Source: Plantago major (Eukaryota; Streptophyta; Magnoliopsida; Lamiales; Plantaginaceae). Taken from it: a stretch of 64,000 nucleotides of DNA. Position 1 is the stretch's first letter; every line of letters begins with the position of its first letter. The stretch covers positions 87,758,877-87,822,876 of the forward strand of contig CM048840.1 of assembly GCA_026545765.1 (NCBI GenBank), given 5' to 3'. The translations under genes and the position numbers were made by a program. Positions 21,701 to 33,721 of this stretch are shown piece by piece. The notes below the pieces were generated by a model. That model made no database searches and was not told the DNA's origin. It saw only the letters and a list, made by a program, of their open reading frames with translations.

Positions 21701-24046
21701 CAAGGTGGTTTGATAAAGATTTACACTGGCCTTCCTTCTTGATAAAGTATTTGACACAGAATCCTCTCTAGCTCATTCGCACGACTTTGATTTGATATGC
21801 GGTTCAGTTAGGCTTGGTTAATCATCTCGCTTATAATAACAGGATAAACTTCAATGTGAAATAACCTGATGAAACTTCTGTAATGCTATCAGTAATAGCT
21901 GATAAACTTCAATGTGAAATATCCTGTTTTTGGGCAACTGTTGTAGTGAAATTTGAAAATGTTTTCTTGAGTCTGAAATCTGAATATATAAGCTGTTGGT
22001 GTTACATTACCTCCGAATAATCATCTGTCCTCGTACATGTTACGTTAAAGCTTCCCATCTTGTCATTCTAGTACCGGCATGTAATTGACTTGTAGCCAAC
22101 AGTAATAGCTGATGAATCAGACATAGGATGCTCTCATCTATATATGTGTGTTGGCATGTTAATGTGCCAGCCAGTGTGCCATGTGGTCTAGTATCCTACC
22201 ACGTTAGACTCTGCAACACTTGCTGGAAAATATGATTCTAGTATTATTCTTTGTCTCATGTTCCAATCTACAAAATACGAGGATAACTTATCCTGCTTTT
22301 TAATCTTATTGTGATATTTACCTGTGAAGACGTTGGCTGATATATATCAGATGCAGTTTTTCTTTAGGCTCGCATGGCGAGTTTCAGTTTGTTGCACTAG
22401 CTATGATTTGTTTTGGCTCCGTTGGTTGGGATTTACCTAGAGCACACCCCAATAACATTAACAATAGGTTCGTACGTTTTATTTCATTTCATGTGTGCTA
22501 AAATCATATATCACCAACAGAACGTCCACTGGAATTATTAATAAAATAAATAATTAAACGTCCACTGGGATTAAAACGTTTAAATATTAACCAATATTTA
22601 ATACTATTTGTTTTCATTAGATATACAAAATATGTTTTATTTAAGCTAACTTATTTTTTTTTATAAGTTTTTTGTGAAAATGTTTATCAGATCATCTAAC
22701 TTACTACTATAAACTACCAGTTAAACGTGCACGTAAATAGAAAATCGAGCTAGTGCTAAAATAGTTTATATGTTGAGTTTCAAACTTTGTGTATTTAATA
22801 TGCATGAACTACCTATGTATTACCTATTAGTATTATTTTGTTAAACGTGTAATGTCGTAACTAAACGTGTAATATTAATTCATAGTTAAATATGTAATTT
22901 TAATCTAGCTCACATATATAGGAATCTTTCCATAGATAAAAGAAATAATCTTGCTTTTGTCCAAGTTGTAAATTAAGTATTATGGGGTACTATCATGATA
23001 ACTTTTGCATTACTGTTTGATAATGATTACAACAATGATAAAGAGAAAAAACTTACTTCACAGTTGATATCAATCAGTCGAGCTTTGTTTGTTGTGAGAG
23101 CTGGATGTGAGTGAGAGTGTTTGGACACAAATGGTTTGCTTCAATAATTAGAAAATTTCCAACCTTTCACTCTTACTAATCACCACCTAATTTCATCTTA
23201 AAGCTATACTTTAATCACCTACTGTACATTTTCATGCTTAAAACTTATTCTTTAATCTTTATGATTAAGAGACACAATAATTAATGTCGGTCGTCCAATG
23301 AGTCCACCTATTGCATAATGTTATGTCACAGTATGTATGGTATATTGAAGATTTGATTTTACATTCCACCAAATTAAAATATGGTCAAATGGCTATTCCG
23401 TCCAATACTCCACTGGTGTGACATTATTGTAAACAAATTTGTGGGGTCATATAATTAATTTTCAACTAATATGATTTTTACAAAGTTTGATAATTTCACC
23501 ACTAAATCATTATAGTTTTCTCAATACCTTCATTAAAATTAAGTAGTTGTTCATTTCTAAATTTCATCTATCTAATAAGTTTACTATCTAATTAATTATC
23601 GGCTAACTTATCAGATACTACCAGATAAATTATCCGATAGTTTTGTTGAACTGGTACATAAATGTTCTTGTATTCGACCTGCTGGCAGTAGTAAATCTCT
23701 ATTGCTATGCTAAAGTGATGTCTTGCATAATCTGTGAATAACCAAACATTCTACTCTTACATGTCTATAAGGGCGTGAGTACCAAAAATTTGGCCTAGCC
23801 ATGTTAAAGCAACAAGCAAGCTAAGAATACAATTGAATTGGTAAGAATGATGGAAAAGAAACAATAATCAATAACATCAAACTAGGAACAAGATGTACCA
23901 TGGTCCATGAGACAATGAATTGTGTACATCTATTTAACATACTGAAGTAAGTATTGACAATAGTACATGAGCACGGCAAGATACATGTCAATTCCACATT
24001 GATATAATGTAATTACAAACGGTAAAGATACCTATCAAAGTTGATA
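21701..24046. other. 3' UTR of GCL and intergenic AT-rich DNA
   Basis: The GCL 3' UTR probably runs to about 21950-22010. The rest is AT-rich with no gene. Small direct repeats occur: ACGTCCACTGG-type (about 22522 and 22560) and TAAACGTGTAAT-type (about 22840-22900). No transposon termini recognised apart from the MITE that follows. Confidence 0.5.
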
Positions 24047-24227
24047 CTCCCTCCGTCCCTAATTTAATTTTCTGCATTTCATTTTAGGACGTCTCAATTT
24101 AAACTTTCCATCTCTAAAATGGAAAATATATATACTACATTATTCACTATCTCTCCACTTTCCTACCTTATTCAACATAATCTTTTGTGTCCGGATATGC
24201 GGGAAGTTGAATCCGGAACGGTGGAAG
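24047..24227. mobile_element. Stowaway-type MITE upstream of beta-tubulin
   Basis: 181 bp flanked by TA duplications (24045-24046 and 24228-24229). The left end CTCCCTCCGTCCC is the Stowaway/Tc1-mariner terminal signature. The right end (GGAACGGTGGAAG) is a decayed complement. It lies about 360 bp before the tubulin start codon. Confidence 0.8.
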
Positions 24228-24584
24228 TATAAGGTAATTACATGCCTATTATGTGTGCTAATTTTTGGAATTTACCACACAAAGCCACATGCATGTAGTA
24301 TGTAATGTATCCTTTCATAATCCAGCTCACAGCTTCTATTGAGTTTTTGACATAATTCCAAAACAAACCCACATGAAATTATTAATTGTTATTCCACAAT
24401 AATTCATATTTCTTGTAGCTAGCTATTACAAAATAATATCAAGGTCCCCATCATATACCATACCATACTCTCACATCTACAAAAACCCAATTTTCATTCA
24501 TCTTACTTTGCTCATATTTCTAGCATTTCCACACTGATCATCTCATTTTTGAGCCAAGACAACTCTTAGTCACTTACAGAAAAG
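24228..24584 (+). promoter_or_regulatory. Presumed promoter and 5' UTR of beta-tubulin
   Basis: The only sequence between the MITE and the ATG. The last 140 bp are C/T/A-rich with CTC-type runs typical of a plant 5' UTR. I see no single convincing TATA box. The ATG at 24585 has an AAAG preceding context. Confidence 0.5.
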
Positions 24585-26742
24585 ATGAGAGAAATTTTGC
24601 ACATTCAAGCAGGGCAATGTGGTAACCAAATTGGTGGCAAGTTTTGGGAGGTTGTGTGTGATGAGCATGGTATCGACACAGTCGGAAACTATGTCGGTAC
24701 CACACCCAATCAGCTCGAGCGTATCAACGTGTATTACAACGAGGCTAGTGGAGGTCGATATGTACCTAGAGCCGTGTTGATGGACCTGGAGCCTGGAACC
24801 ATGGACAGCCTCCGGACAGGACCATATGGCAAGATTTTCCGCCCTGATAACTTTGTTTTCGGCCAGAACGGAGCTGGAAACAACTGGGCCAAGGGGCATT
24901 ACACCGAAGGAGCTGAGCTTATTGATTCTGTACTCGATGTTGTTCGTAAAGAAGCCGAGAACTGTGATTGCCTTCAAGGTAATGAATCATGTATAGTTCG
25001 AATTCATAGTCTGACCTTGCAGATGAGAAAGAAGTGTATGAATTTTGTTGATTTGTGATTGTGTAGGGTTTCAAATATGCCACTCACTTGGAGGAGGAAC
25101 AGGATCGGGAATGGGAACGCTTCTGATTTCCAAGATCAGGGAAGAGTACCCTGATCGGATGATGCTGACATTTTCGGTCTTTCCATCACCGAAGGTCTCG
25201 GACACCGTTGTTGAGCCGTACAATGCCACTCTGTCTGTACACCAACTAGTCGAAAATGCAGATGAGTGCATGGTCCTCGACAATGAAGCTCTTTATGACA
25301 TTTGCTTCCGCACACTCAAGCTAACAAATCCAAGCTGTAAGTCATGTTTAAATACAACTAAGTTTGCATTTATATGTAGTATAAATAGCTCAAATCAAGT
25401 AGAAGTACGTAGATGTGAATCTTAGATACTTGAAAAAACAGAACAAAACAGAACAGAACAGAACAGAACAGTGTAATCAACCTGATCCAGATTGTAGCAT
25501 ATTAATCTGAGAGAAACCATAATCTAAACTCAGCTGCATTTGCTTAAGGCATGATCAAAATTTAAAAGTCGGTTGCACACGCCGATCACTTACAGTATAC
25601 TGTATACATATTGTTAAGCATACTGTTTAAACAAAGGTAGATACAAGTGAAGTGACTATAAGCTAGTACTACTTTGGTAAGTATTAGCAGATCATAAAAA
25701 CAGTAATTACCTTATGCAAAGCCTTTCAAATCAGCTTCTAAAAGCATCTAGGTGACTCATGTCCTCTGCTTAGACTTCTACTTATGCAAAATTTGAACAT
25801 ACCATGGTAAGCTGAAACACTACACGAAGCAAGTTCTTGAATTCGATTTCTAAAATAAGGTGATTTTATCTTCTTCAAAATTGTGTTATAGTGATTAGAA
25901 TACCAGTTTTGTCATTTAAAGGAAAACATTAGATGAACGCAAAACCTTATTCAGCAAAGATAGCCTTAGAATTTCTTGTAGACTTAACAGAAAACACTTG
26001 GATTGCACACAATGCTGCATAATTTTTCACTTGGACATTCACTTAAAACACTTTGCATACATTTGCAGTTGGCGACCTGAACCACCTAATCTCCACCACA
26101 ATGTCCGGCGTAACCTGCTGCCTCCGTTTCCCCGGGCAACTAAACTCGGACCTCCGCAAACTCGCCGTAAACCTAATCCCCTTCCCGCGTCTCCACTTCT
26201 TCATGGTCGGATTTGCCCCCTTAACTTCCCGCGGTTCCCAACAATACCGGGCTTTAACCATCCCTGAACTCACCCAACAAATGTGGGACGCCAAGAACAT
26301 GATGTGTGCAGCTGATCCTCGCCATGGACGTTACTTAACAGCCTCAGCCATGTTCAGAGGTAAAATGAGTACTAAAGAAGTCGATGAGCAGATGATCAAT
26401 GTGCAGAACAAGAACTCATCTTACTTCGTTGAATGGATCCCGAACAATGTGAAGTCCAGTGTCTGTGACGTTCCGCCAACTGGGTTGTCGATGTCATCGA
26501 CTTTCGTGGGGAATTCGACGTCGATCCAGGAGATGTTTAGGAGAGTGAGTGAGCAGTTTACAGTTATGTTCAGGAGGAAGGCCTTTTTGCATTGGTATAC
26601 TGGAGAAGGGATGGATGAGATGGAGTTCACGGAGGCGGAAAGTAACATGAATGATTTGGTGAGTGAGTATCAGCAGTATCAAGATGCCAATGCTGATAAT
26701 GAAGAAGAAGAATATGAAGATGAAGAAGACTTGGACCATTGA
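24585..26742 (+). CDS. TUBB: Beta-tubulin
   Basis: Structural subunit of microtubules; binds GTP and pairs with alpha-tubulin in the cytoplasm. Exons 24585-24978, 25067-25336 and 26069-26742 (394, 270 and 674 nt) give 445 residues; the two-intron layout and exon sizes are those of plant beta-tubulin genes. Visible motifs: N-terminal MREI (co-translational autoregulation signal), GGGTGSG nucleotide loop (exon 2), and the acidic C-terminal tail. Changes from what I recall as the plant consensus include Gly after QIG in the N-terminal QIG(A/S)KFWEV stretch, and an unusual tail ending in DLDH after the Glu-rich run. Intron 2 is long (732 nt). No frame damage. Confidence 0.98.
25434..25471. repeat. 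GAACA microsatellite in tubulin intron 2
   Basis: About six repeats of a pentamer of the ACAGA/GAACA class, with one variant, in intron 2 of the beta-tubulin gene. Confidence 0.85.
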
Positions 26743-27630
26743 TGATCACTAGCTGGCTCTTTCTTTGTTATATGCATGCATGAGAATGATCAGAATGATA
26801 ATAATTTGTTGGTTTTTGATTTTGTTTTCTTAATTATTCAATATGTTTTGAAATATGAATGGATTGGAATTGTGGAAAGGAGTGTATCTGTCTGTTTATG
26901 TTGAGTTCTTGTAAAGATATTGGTTAATTTGCATGTTTGGTTATAATACTGTGTGTAAATTTTGTTATGTTTAAAGATATATCTTGAATCGATGGTATAA
27001 ATTGTGAAATGGAAGAGCCTTTTCAATTTCTATGCAACTCAGCTGGTACGCATGCTGCGAAAGGGTAGTAGGCTTCGCATAGAAGTTCAGTATGAGTATC
27101 TTGTGCTTGGTGATTGTTGAAGTTTCGCGACTAACCCTTATTGCAGTTGGAAATCGATATAGAAAGCACCCGTGCGTTTGAGTTTTGGTTCAGTTTGAGA
27201 TCAAGTGCAGTGTGATGATGATAACAATCTCACCATATCTTGTGCAGTTGTGCTGAGGTGTGTACTAAGTAAGAGAGTGGCTAGCAAAGAAGAGAAGTGA
27301 AGTGATTTATCCCACATCATGTAAAACAGGATTGTTTCAACGGTTTATTTAGTGAAAAGTCGACACTGGTACTTAACAGGAGACGAAGTTATTGGGCTTT
27401 GGTTCATGTCTAGTATATGGGCGTAGCCCAGGAAAGTCCCCGGGCCACAAATTGCAGAGATGCAAGCTCGGAAACGAGACAAGTCTAACTCAAGGTGGTT
27501 TCCTTGCTCCTGGTATTTCTTTTTTCCATCTGGCCCATAAAATAAGTCCCGCGGGGTGGTCTTGGAATTTGGTCGTGAGAATCTTTTAATTTATTTTCAA
27601 TTTTTTGTTATTTTTATAAAATTATTTATA
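26743..27630. other. Tubulin 3' UTR and intergenic
   Basis: The first 250-280 bp are AT-rich and probably 3' UTR. The rest up to the MULE-type element contains no gene I recognise. A GC-richer stretch at about 27390-27560 (CCCGGGCC, GGAAACGAGACAAG) stands out from the AT-rich surroundings but matches no family I know. Confidence 0.5.
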
Positions 27631-28547
27631 GGGAAAATTACATACAGTACCCCTGCAGTTGGACCCCGAAACAGATTCATCCCCAGATTTCAAACAATTA
27701 CAAATTCCCCCTTCCCGTCGACCAAGCCTCCAATGTTACACTTTCTCACTCTCAATTGGAATTTTTTAAGTTAACTAAATAAAAAAAGAGAAAATAAAAT
27801 AAAATAAAATAATTTAATAAAGAAAAGATAAAATAAAACAAACCCACTTCTTCTTCCTCCTTCTCTTCTTCTTCCTTCTTCCTCCTCTCTTCTTCCTTCT
27901 CCTCTTCTCGTCTTCTTCTTCCTCCCCCTTTTATTCTTCTTAAAAAATAGCTCTGATCGGAGCTATTTAACCCGCTCCGATCAGAGCTTAAAACCAGCTT
28001 CGATGGAGCTGCATCGCAGCTCCATTGGAGCTGTTTCCAAGTTCCATCCTTGGAGCTGTAAACATAGCTCCCATGGAGCTGTAATTTGCAGCTCCATTTA
28101 CACCTCCGCCCCCGAATTGCTTAATTGGTTCAATTTTGGTTATTGTTCGTTGATGTTTTAATTCGATTCAAAAGTTGAGGGGTTTCTTTGAGGTTTTTAG
28201 AAAACTCATGGGTAGTCATTGGTGAATTAGATGTTATCAAGGTACTTGAATTTGTAATTTTCTAAAACATGTTGAAAAGGAAAAAGGGAAAAAAAAAAAA
28301 GAAAATAAGAAGGAATTAAAGAAAATGAAAAATCAAAATACTTGATGGCATTTTGGTTAATAACTTCAACTTTTCCTTCCACATCACCAAAAATCAGATC
28401 CATGTCAACAGTGTTGTTGACCTTTGGACAAATCTGTAATTAGAAAAATTATTATGTTCATTTTTTGGATGAAACTGTAAATGTTCGCAATAGGGGGTTG
28501 AATTTGTAATTGGACCTAATTTAAGGAGTACCAAAAGAAAATTTCCC
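27631..28547. mobile_element. MULE-type non-autonomous element with 9-bp TSD
   Basis: A perfect 9-bp direct repeat TTATTTATA flanks the element (27622-27630 and 28548-28556). The ends are imperfect inverted repeats: GGGAAAATTACATACAGTAC on the left, and on the right the complement of GTACCAAAAGAAAATTTCCC. A 9-bp target duplication is the Mutator-superfamily hallmark. The interior has no transposase; it has A/T-rich and CTT-rich microsatellites (about 27780-27935) and a cluster of GGAGCT palindromes (27948-28105). Confidence 0.8.
27948..28105. repeat. AGCTCC/GGAGCT palindrome cluster
   Basis: GCTCTGATCGGAGC and GCTCCGATCAGAGC (both within 27950-27990) are exact reverse complements separated by about 10 bp, giving a 14-bp stem. 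They are followed by several AGCTCCATNGGAGCT-like units to 28105. Within the MULE-type element. Confidence 0.75.
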
Positions 28548-28756
28548 TTATTTATAATAGTAGGAATATTGAAATAAAATGTTACTAACAAAATTCATAA
28601 TAAAATAAAAAATTAATAATTCATCCTGTGGTTGAAATAGATAAAAGAAGAAAACATAGTTAAGACTGGTCTTTTTTTAAAGAGGACGAAAAAATATGAA
28701 CGTTAATATAATTTTTATGTTCTTTTTATAATTTCTTTAAAAAAAGTAGAAAATAA

Positions 28757-29092
28757 AAAATTCAAAACATGGCAATTACAAGGTGGTGTGAATTATACTA
28801 GTTGGATATGAAATAAGATACTCCCTTCACCTCGGAGAACTCTATACATTAAGGTTGACACGTACATGGTTGACACACAGTTTATTCATTTGGGTCTGAG
28901 ATTGAAAGTGTTCTTTTCCGTTCTGTTTTATTTTCTTTCCATTTTACCATAATTCAATACATGCATTCCATTATAAGGGTTTCAAAACATGGCAATTAAT
29001 TAAAGGGTGGTTGGTGTTGTGAATTACATTGGTGTGGGACAAATTACTCTCTTTATCTCAGAGAACTTCATACATTAAGAGTTGACACGTAA
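28757..29092. repeat. Direct duplication of about 220-bp period
   Basis: TCAAAACATGGCAATTA at about 28762 and again at about 28982, each followed by GTGGT/GTGAATTA-type sequence, then TACTC(C/T), GAGAACT, ATACATTAAG and GTTGACACGTA. The second copy leads into the Stowaway-like element at 29047. Confidence 0.65.
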
Positions 29093-29294
29093 TTGTAGAA
29101 GAAAAGTTGAAGTAATGGATGAAAAAAAATGAAAAGTAGTGTGCTTTTTGCAAAATGTATAATTTGTGTGTAAAATTCAACTTTTTTATTATATGTTGGG
29201 TGTGAGTTGCTTCGTTTTTTAATTATGTATAAAGTTATGTGATACTGCTGAAGATGACACATATATGAAGTTTGAAGTTTTGCGGGAAAGAGAG
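29047..29294. mobile_element. Stowaway-like MITE
   Basis: 248 bp between TA dinucleotides (29045-29046 and 29295-29296). The left end CTCTCTTT...AACTTCATA matches the complement of the right end TATGAAGTTTGAAG...AAAGAGAG. The terminal sequence is a relaxed form of the CTCCCTCCG consensus. Confidence 0.55.
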
Positions 29295-29592
29295 TATAAA
29301 GTGGGGCATGTGTCCTTGTTAATAAGATGCAAACTAATCAGACGTTGAAGGAGACAACAGGTGAATTATGAAACGACCCAAATCTCCAAAGAGCATCACT
29401 TTGCACATCACATCTAGTCATGTTACCTTCCATCAGATATCCTAATATCTTACAAGCTTCCATTCCTACACATAAGATGGGCACAAAACCAGTTGTACAT
29501 CAAGGTAAAGCCCGATCAGCAAAAGTTGCCCAAAAACCTAATGCATCATACAAAATGTTTCAGTTTCAGATCTGACCAGCTAATCTCTAACA

Positions 29593-32500
29593 TCAAGATA
29601 CAATCAGCCCATCGCTCCCATAGATACGTCGAAGCTCGCGACTAGCAGCTTGATAAGAAGCTGAGAAAATTTGTGAATACATGCAAAATTAAAAGGAATA
29701 CAGATTTGTTCCTAGAAAACAATAAACAGTATTAGCATAGTTTTAAATTTGCACTCATCAACAGGTAATTCTGTATCTATGAACCAAGATGATTCGTTGA
29801 ATTGAGAACGGAGAGGGGACCTTACCTTTCCACAAATTGAAATTTTTCTGATTTATGGGAGATCCAACCACATTCTGCATCACTTCAAAGAGCATATCTT
29901 GCGGTGTATTCTTCAGTTCCTGGACCACTGCATATATGGTCTTCCCATTCTCGAAGTATATATGGTTATTTGGATGCTTGGTTTTGCAACCAGCATGGCG
30001 CTCAAGCTCATAAGCATTAACAGTCTGCACAAAATAAGTCAGGAACATTAACTTTGATCCGAGATAATTATGCCTTCATCACTGCAATGGGATACTGGTG
30101 GAACATAAGCAGCTTTTTCACCTTTGAAAGCTTGCAGTCCTGGCAGCCGCATAAGTAACCAGTTCCACAAATTACTCCTCGGAGGTTTTTCTGCATTGAA
30201 TAAATTACCCTGTTTAATGGAAAGGTGTGTTTGATAGATGCAAAAGGCCATTCAGATTTTACCTCTCTGCCCCACGACACATACTTCACCGGCACCCCAT
30301 CAAGGATACCAGTAGATAATAAGCTTTTTACATTTGTGGGGAAGTTATTTGAAGAACTTTTTTTCGCCGTCTTTTGTTCCTTGTTCTTGTTAGTACAATC
30401 TATGCTTGAAGCTGCTTTAAGATGCTCATCAGCATCTTTCAGTCCAGGGTTCATGGATGACTGATTTAGCATAATATCATAGCTCCACCTGCTGGAAGAA
30501 TCACTCTTTTTAGGATTATCCTCAAAGCCCCCAAAAGATATTGTAGTTTGTCCACCTATTTTACAATTCGGAACCATCGATAGGATGCTTGGGCTGTCCT
30601 CATTACACACAGTCTTTGATGTTCCAACTGCAGCATTCTGTTGCTCTCCAATCGAAAACACGGATAAAGCATCTGTGTTCCTCATGTTATAAGCAGAACC
30701 AGCAGACGTGTAAACTTTGCCCACTTTATTGTAGCAGGGGTCTACTCTAAATAAATTGCTCAGGCCTTTGCTGTATGTCAGGCCACCTGAAATGACATCG
30801 CCATTTTCATTTTCGCACTCTCCTGCTGTATTGACATTGTAATACACTCTGCTGAAGGACTGACCAATAGATACCGTATTATTATTGATTCTGCCATAGT
30901 ACTGATTCATATTGCCGTCATTCTTCATTGAGGTTTGGCCAACCGAAATAAAGTTTTTGTCTATGATACCGAATTCGGTGGCCATTGAAATAGTATTTTC
31001 ATCTCGGTTACTGCAATGAGGTCCAGGAAATACATTATGACCGCCACTCTGAAATGTGGTGCTTAATAATTTATTTTCCTCTGTGTGGCAAAATGAGTTC
31101 TTGGGAAATTCAGGCAAGCAATTCTCTGAGGGGATCTCATTGACTAATTTCAGAATACTGGAGTTCAGATATAACGGATTTTCGGCAGCTCGAGTCATGG
31201 ATAAAGCAATGAAAGGATCATTTCGAAATTTATCCCGGATACATTTCTTCTCAGTGTTCAAGTCAGCAGAATCAGGGGAAGCGATATTCTTATCAGAGAC
31301 ATTAGAACTCCAAAGAGTCTTGTTGCCGAAGAGGCAGTCATGACTTCCTGACTGAGGGCAGGAACTTTCGCCAAATAAAAAATCATTCATAACTGCAGCA
31401 CCTGAAGTCGCTTCATCAGATTCCGTGGCTTGCTTTTTGTTGGCAAAAATTTGTTGCTCAGATGCATCCAGATCCCACTGATGAGGTCGTTTTTTAGTTG
31501 AAGTGTCGTAAACCATTTCTCTATGAGCCAAAGACCCAGAGCCCTCTAGTGCCCAAATGCAGTTGTTCTGAGAAGACTTTAGCAGAACATTAGCATAATC
31601 AAAAAACTAAGGGGGGAGTGTGATTATAGTAATGGAAAATTCATGAAGGGAAAAAAATAATAATGCCATACTATCCAGGAAACGGTCAAGAATTGAAGAA
31701 GGAAATGGTTATGCACACAGAACAGGAACGAAATTACACAAAAAGAGGTAAAAATAAAACAGATAGAAGTATAGAACTAAGATCCAGTAATTATTTAGAC
31801 ATGGCCTTGGCAAGTATCAAGGAATACTTCACTACTTCAGTGTATAAATGGTTCAAAGATCTAATTTTATTCAGTCAATGCTCAACTGTCCCTTTAATTG
31901 CAATTGGACGTAAATTTCCAAGCTAAAAGAATGAAATAAGGATGCTGAAAGCTTTAACATTAACAGAGCAGGATCAAGAAATTGGTGCAGTCTATCTTTA
32001 ATTCTTTATGAATTTAAGTGTTGAACATGCAAGTTGTAACTATTGAGCCATATCAATTTGGTGATAAAAGGTTCAACTTCACTTTTCCATTTCACTTCGC
32101 TCAGAGATCCTTTTGGTCATGTCAACATATAATACTAACTGAAAAGAAAACATGAGCCATAAGTTCATATATTCCAATTAGGTAGATCAAACTAAGCTTG
32201 TGCAACCCAACCCCTGGATGAGCCATTCTGCAAGCACAGGAATGGAAACTGAAGCAGTGATGTACGACTAAATTTGTTCACATAGTATAACCATTATTCC
32301 ATTAGTAGGTCCTTGCAGATACAAGCTGGAGAAATTCCTTTGTATTACGAAAATAACAGTGACTTACACTCGGACAGAGAAATTTCACGAAATATATTCA
32401 TCAGATAGTACTATGTGCTGGCTTACCGAAGATTCCCATGATATTTCTATCTTCCCCTTCCATTACAACATTGATTAAAATTTTCATATCTGGTAATACG

Positions 32501-32800
32501 ATCAAGTTTATTTTGTCCGAGTAGTGTGAAGTGAATGCTTCCACTTCAAATTAACCATCCGCATAAATGTTGTAGCTACGAACTTGACTAGGACTTAGAA
32601 CTAATACTCATTTTAACCTATGACAGCGAGAACCAAACATGCATATCATCACATTATCTATGAATTAAGCCATTAAGGGCATTCTTACAACTTTTCAATG
32701 TAGGACAGGCAGAACTATAATCCCAAACGCAAATTCACTAAAAGTATTGATATTAATCATGAAGTGAAATTTCTAAACTAGCAAGTTGAGTTTTTACCAT
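29593..32800 (-). CDS. TDBD-domain protein (TIFY/TPL-binding type), uncharacterised
   Basis: Five coding exons read on the - strand: 32800-32798 (ATG only), 31576-30263, 30190-30122, 30024-29826, 29660-29593; 1653 nt, 550 residues. Residues 2-25 give an SSQNNCIW...SGSLAHREM block like the start of a plant nuclear protein family of unknown function. The middle has degenerate IS-x-GQ/YNK-type repeats (about residues 180-330). The C-terminal 130 residues carry GILDGVPVKYVSW, GYLCGCQDC, ERHAGCKTKHPNNHIYFENGKTIY, the TDBD domain first described for TIFY/TOPLESS partners in jasmonate signalling. That suggests a nuclear transcriptional co-regulator; this is inference. A 72-nt intron (30191-30262) is open in frame and easily mistaken for coding. 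A frame start at 31531 is TTG, so the start chosen here is the ATG of the upstream exon. Confidence 0.85.
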
Positions 32801-33340
32801 TGTTGGTCTTAGCTTGGAAGAGAGAATCTCAGCTCATTAGACAAATTCTCCCCGAAAACAACATATGCGGCTTTCTTCAATTTTCGAATAAGCTTCCACC
32901 TTAACAACAACAATGTGACAAAATCAAACTCACTTTTGGGAAACAAACCGAGATTATAAACTCAACTCAAAACAGGCTGATACATGTCTCATAAGTCAAA
33001 AGATTGTTATTTTCTCCATCAACATAGCATCTAAGTAAGCTAAACACATAAAAAAAGAAAAAATGGAAGATGAATTAAAAATAATAATTTACATTAGGAA
33101 AACCTATAACTGAGCAATACTACAAGAACTCATAATTCTAGCAATTGCATTTTTACATTATAACACAGCAATTGCATGCATCCATCGGAGTTTAATTGCA
33201 TTTTTACGATCTTTACAGGCAGAATTAAAGAATTAAAACGATTTACCTCAATCTCCAAAATTAGGGCACCGAGTTCATAATTCAAATCGTCGATCTGTGA
33301 AGAAGATGGAGCACTGTAAGCAGAAATTACAGTGGAACTG
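32801..33340 (-). promoter_or_regulatory. 5' leader of the TDBD gene
   Basis: A first noncoding exon ends at 33247 (GAG before GTAAAT on the - strand). A second tiny exon (32827-32798, 30 nt) ends exactly with the ATG, before a GTAAAA donor. The long intron after the ATG (31577-32797) separates it from the bulk of the protein. Transcription probably starts near 33300-33340. Confidence 0.55.
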
Positions 33341-33421
33341 TAAAGTTTTTTACACTGACACCGTTTTCCTCTGAATTACAAATGAGATTTAAGTCCTAAT
33401 TTTACCCTTTTTAGTTTAATA

Positions 33422-33641
33422 CTCCTCCGTCCCAGTTTCATCTTCCCGCATTCCATTTTGATCCGTCTCAACTTCATCTTCACATACTTTAAATGTAAGA
33501 TCTCTCCCCTACTTTATGCACTATATCTCCTACTTTATTCACTCTATTTCCTACTTTATCACCATATCTCTTACTTTGTTCACTTTTCTCTTAAATCTTG
33601 TGTCCGGGCCCGCGGGGAAGATGAAACTGGGACGGAGGGAG
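33422..33641. mobile_element. Stowaway MITE upstream of the TDBD gene
   Basis: 220 bp with TA duplications (33420-33421, 33642-33643). Well-preserved inverted ends: CTCCTCCGTCCCAGTTTCAT on the left and the complement of ATGAAACTGGGACGGAGGGAG on the right. It sits in the promoter region of the - strand gene, about 80 bp from a truncated LTR. Confidence 0.92.
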
Positions 33642-33721
33642 TATAAAGTTGAACTAGTAGTTAAATAATAAAATAGTACTCCATTTAGGGGCGGCATAGT
33701 TTTAGGTGACAAAATTAAAAT

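Noticed and set aside
31529-31531. Start of the TDBD protein at 31531.
   Set aside because: The codon is TTG. Upstream codons in the same frame (from 31576) continue the family's N-terminal block up to a splice acceptor, and an ATG lies in an upstream exon at 32798-32800.
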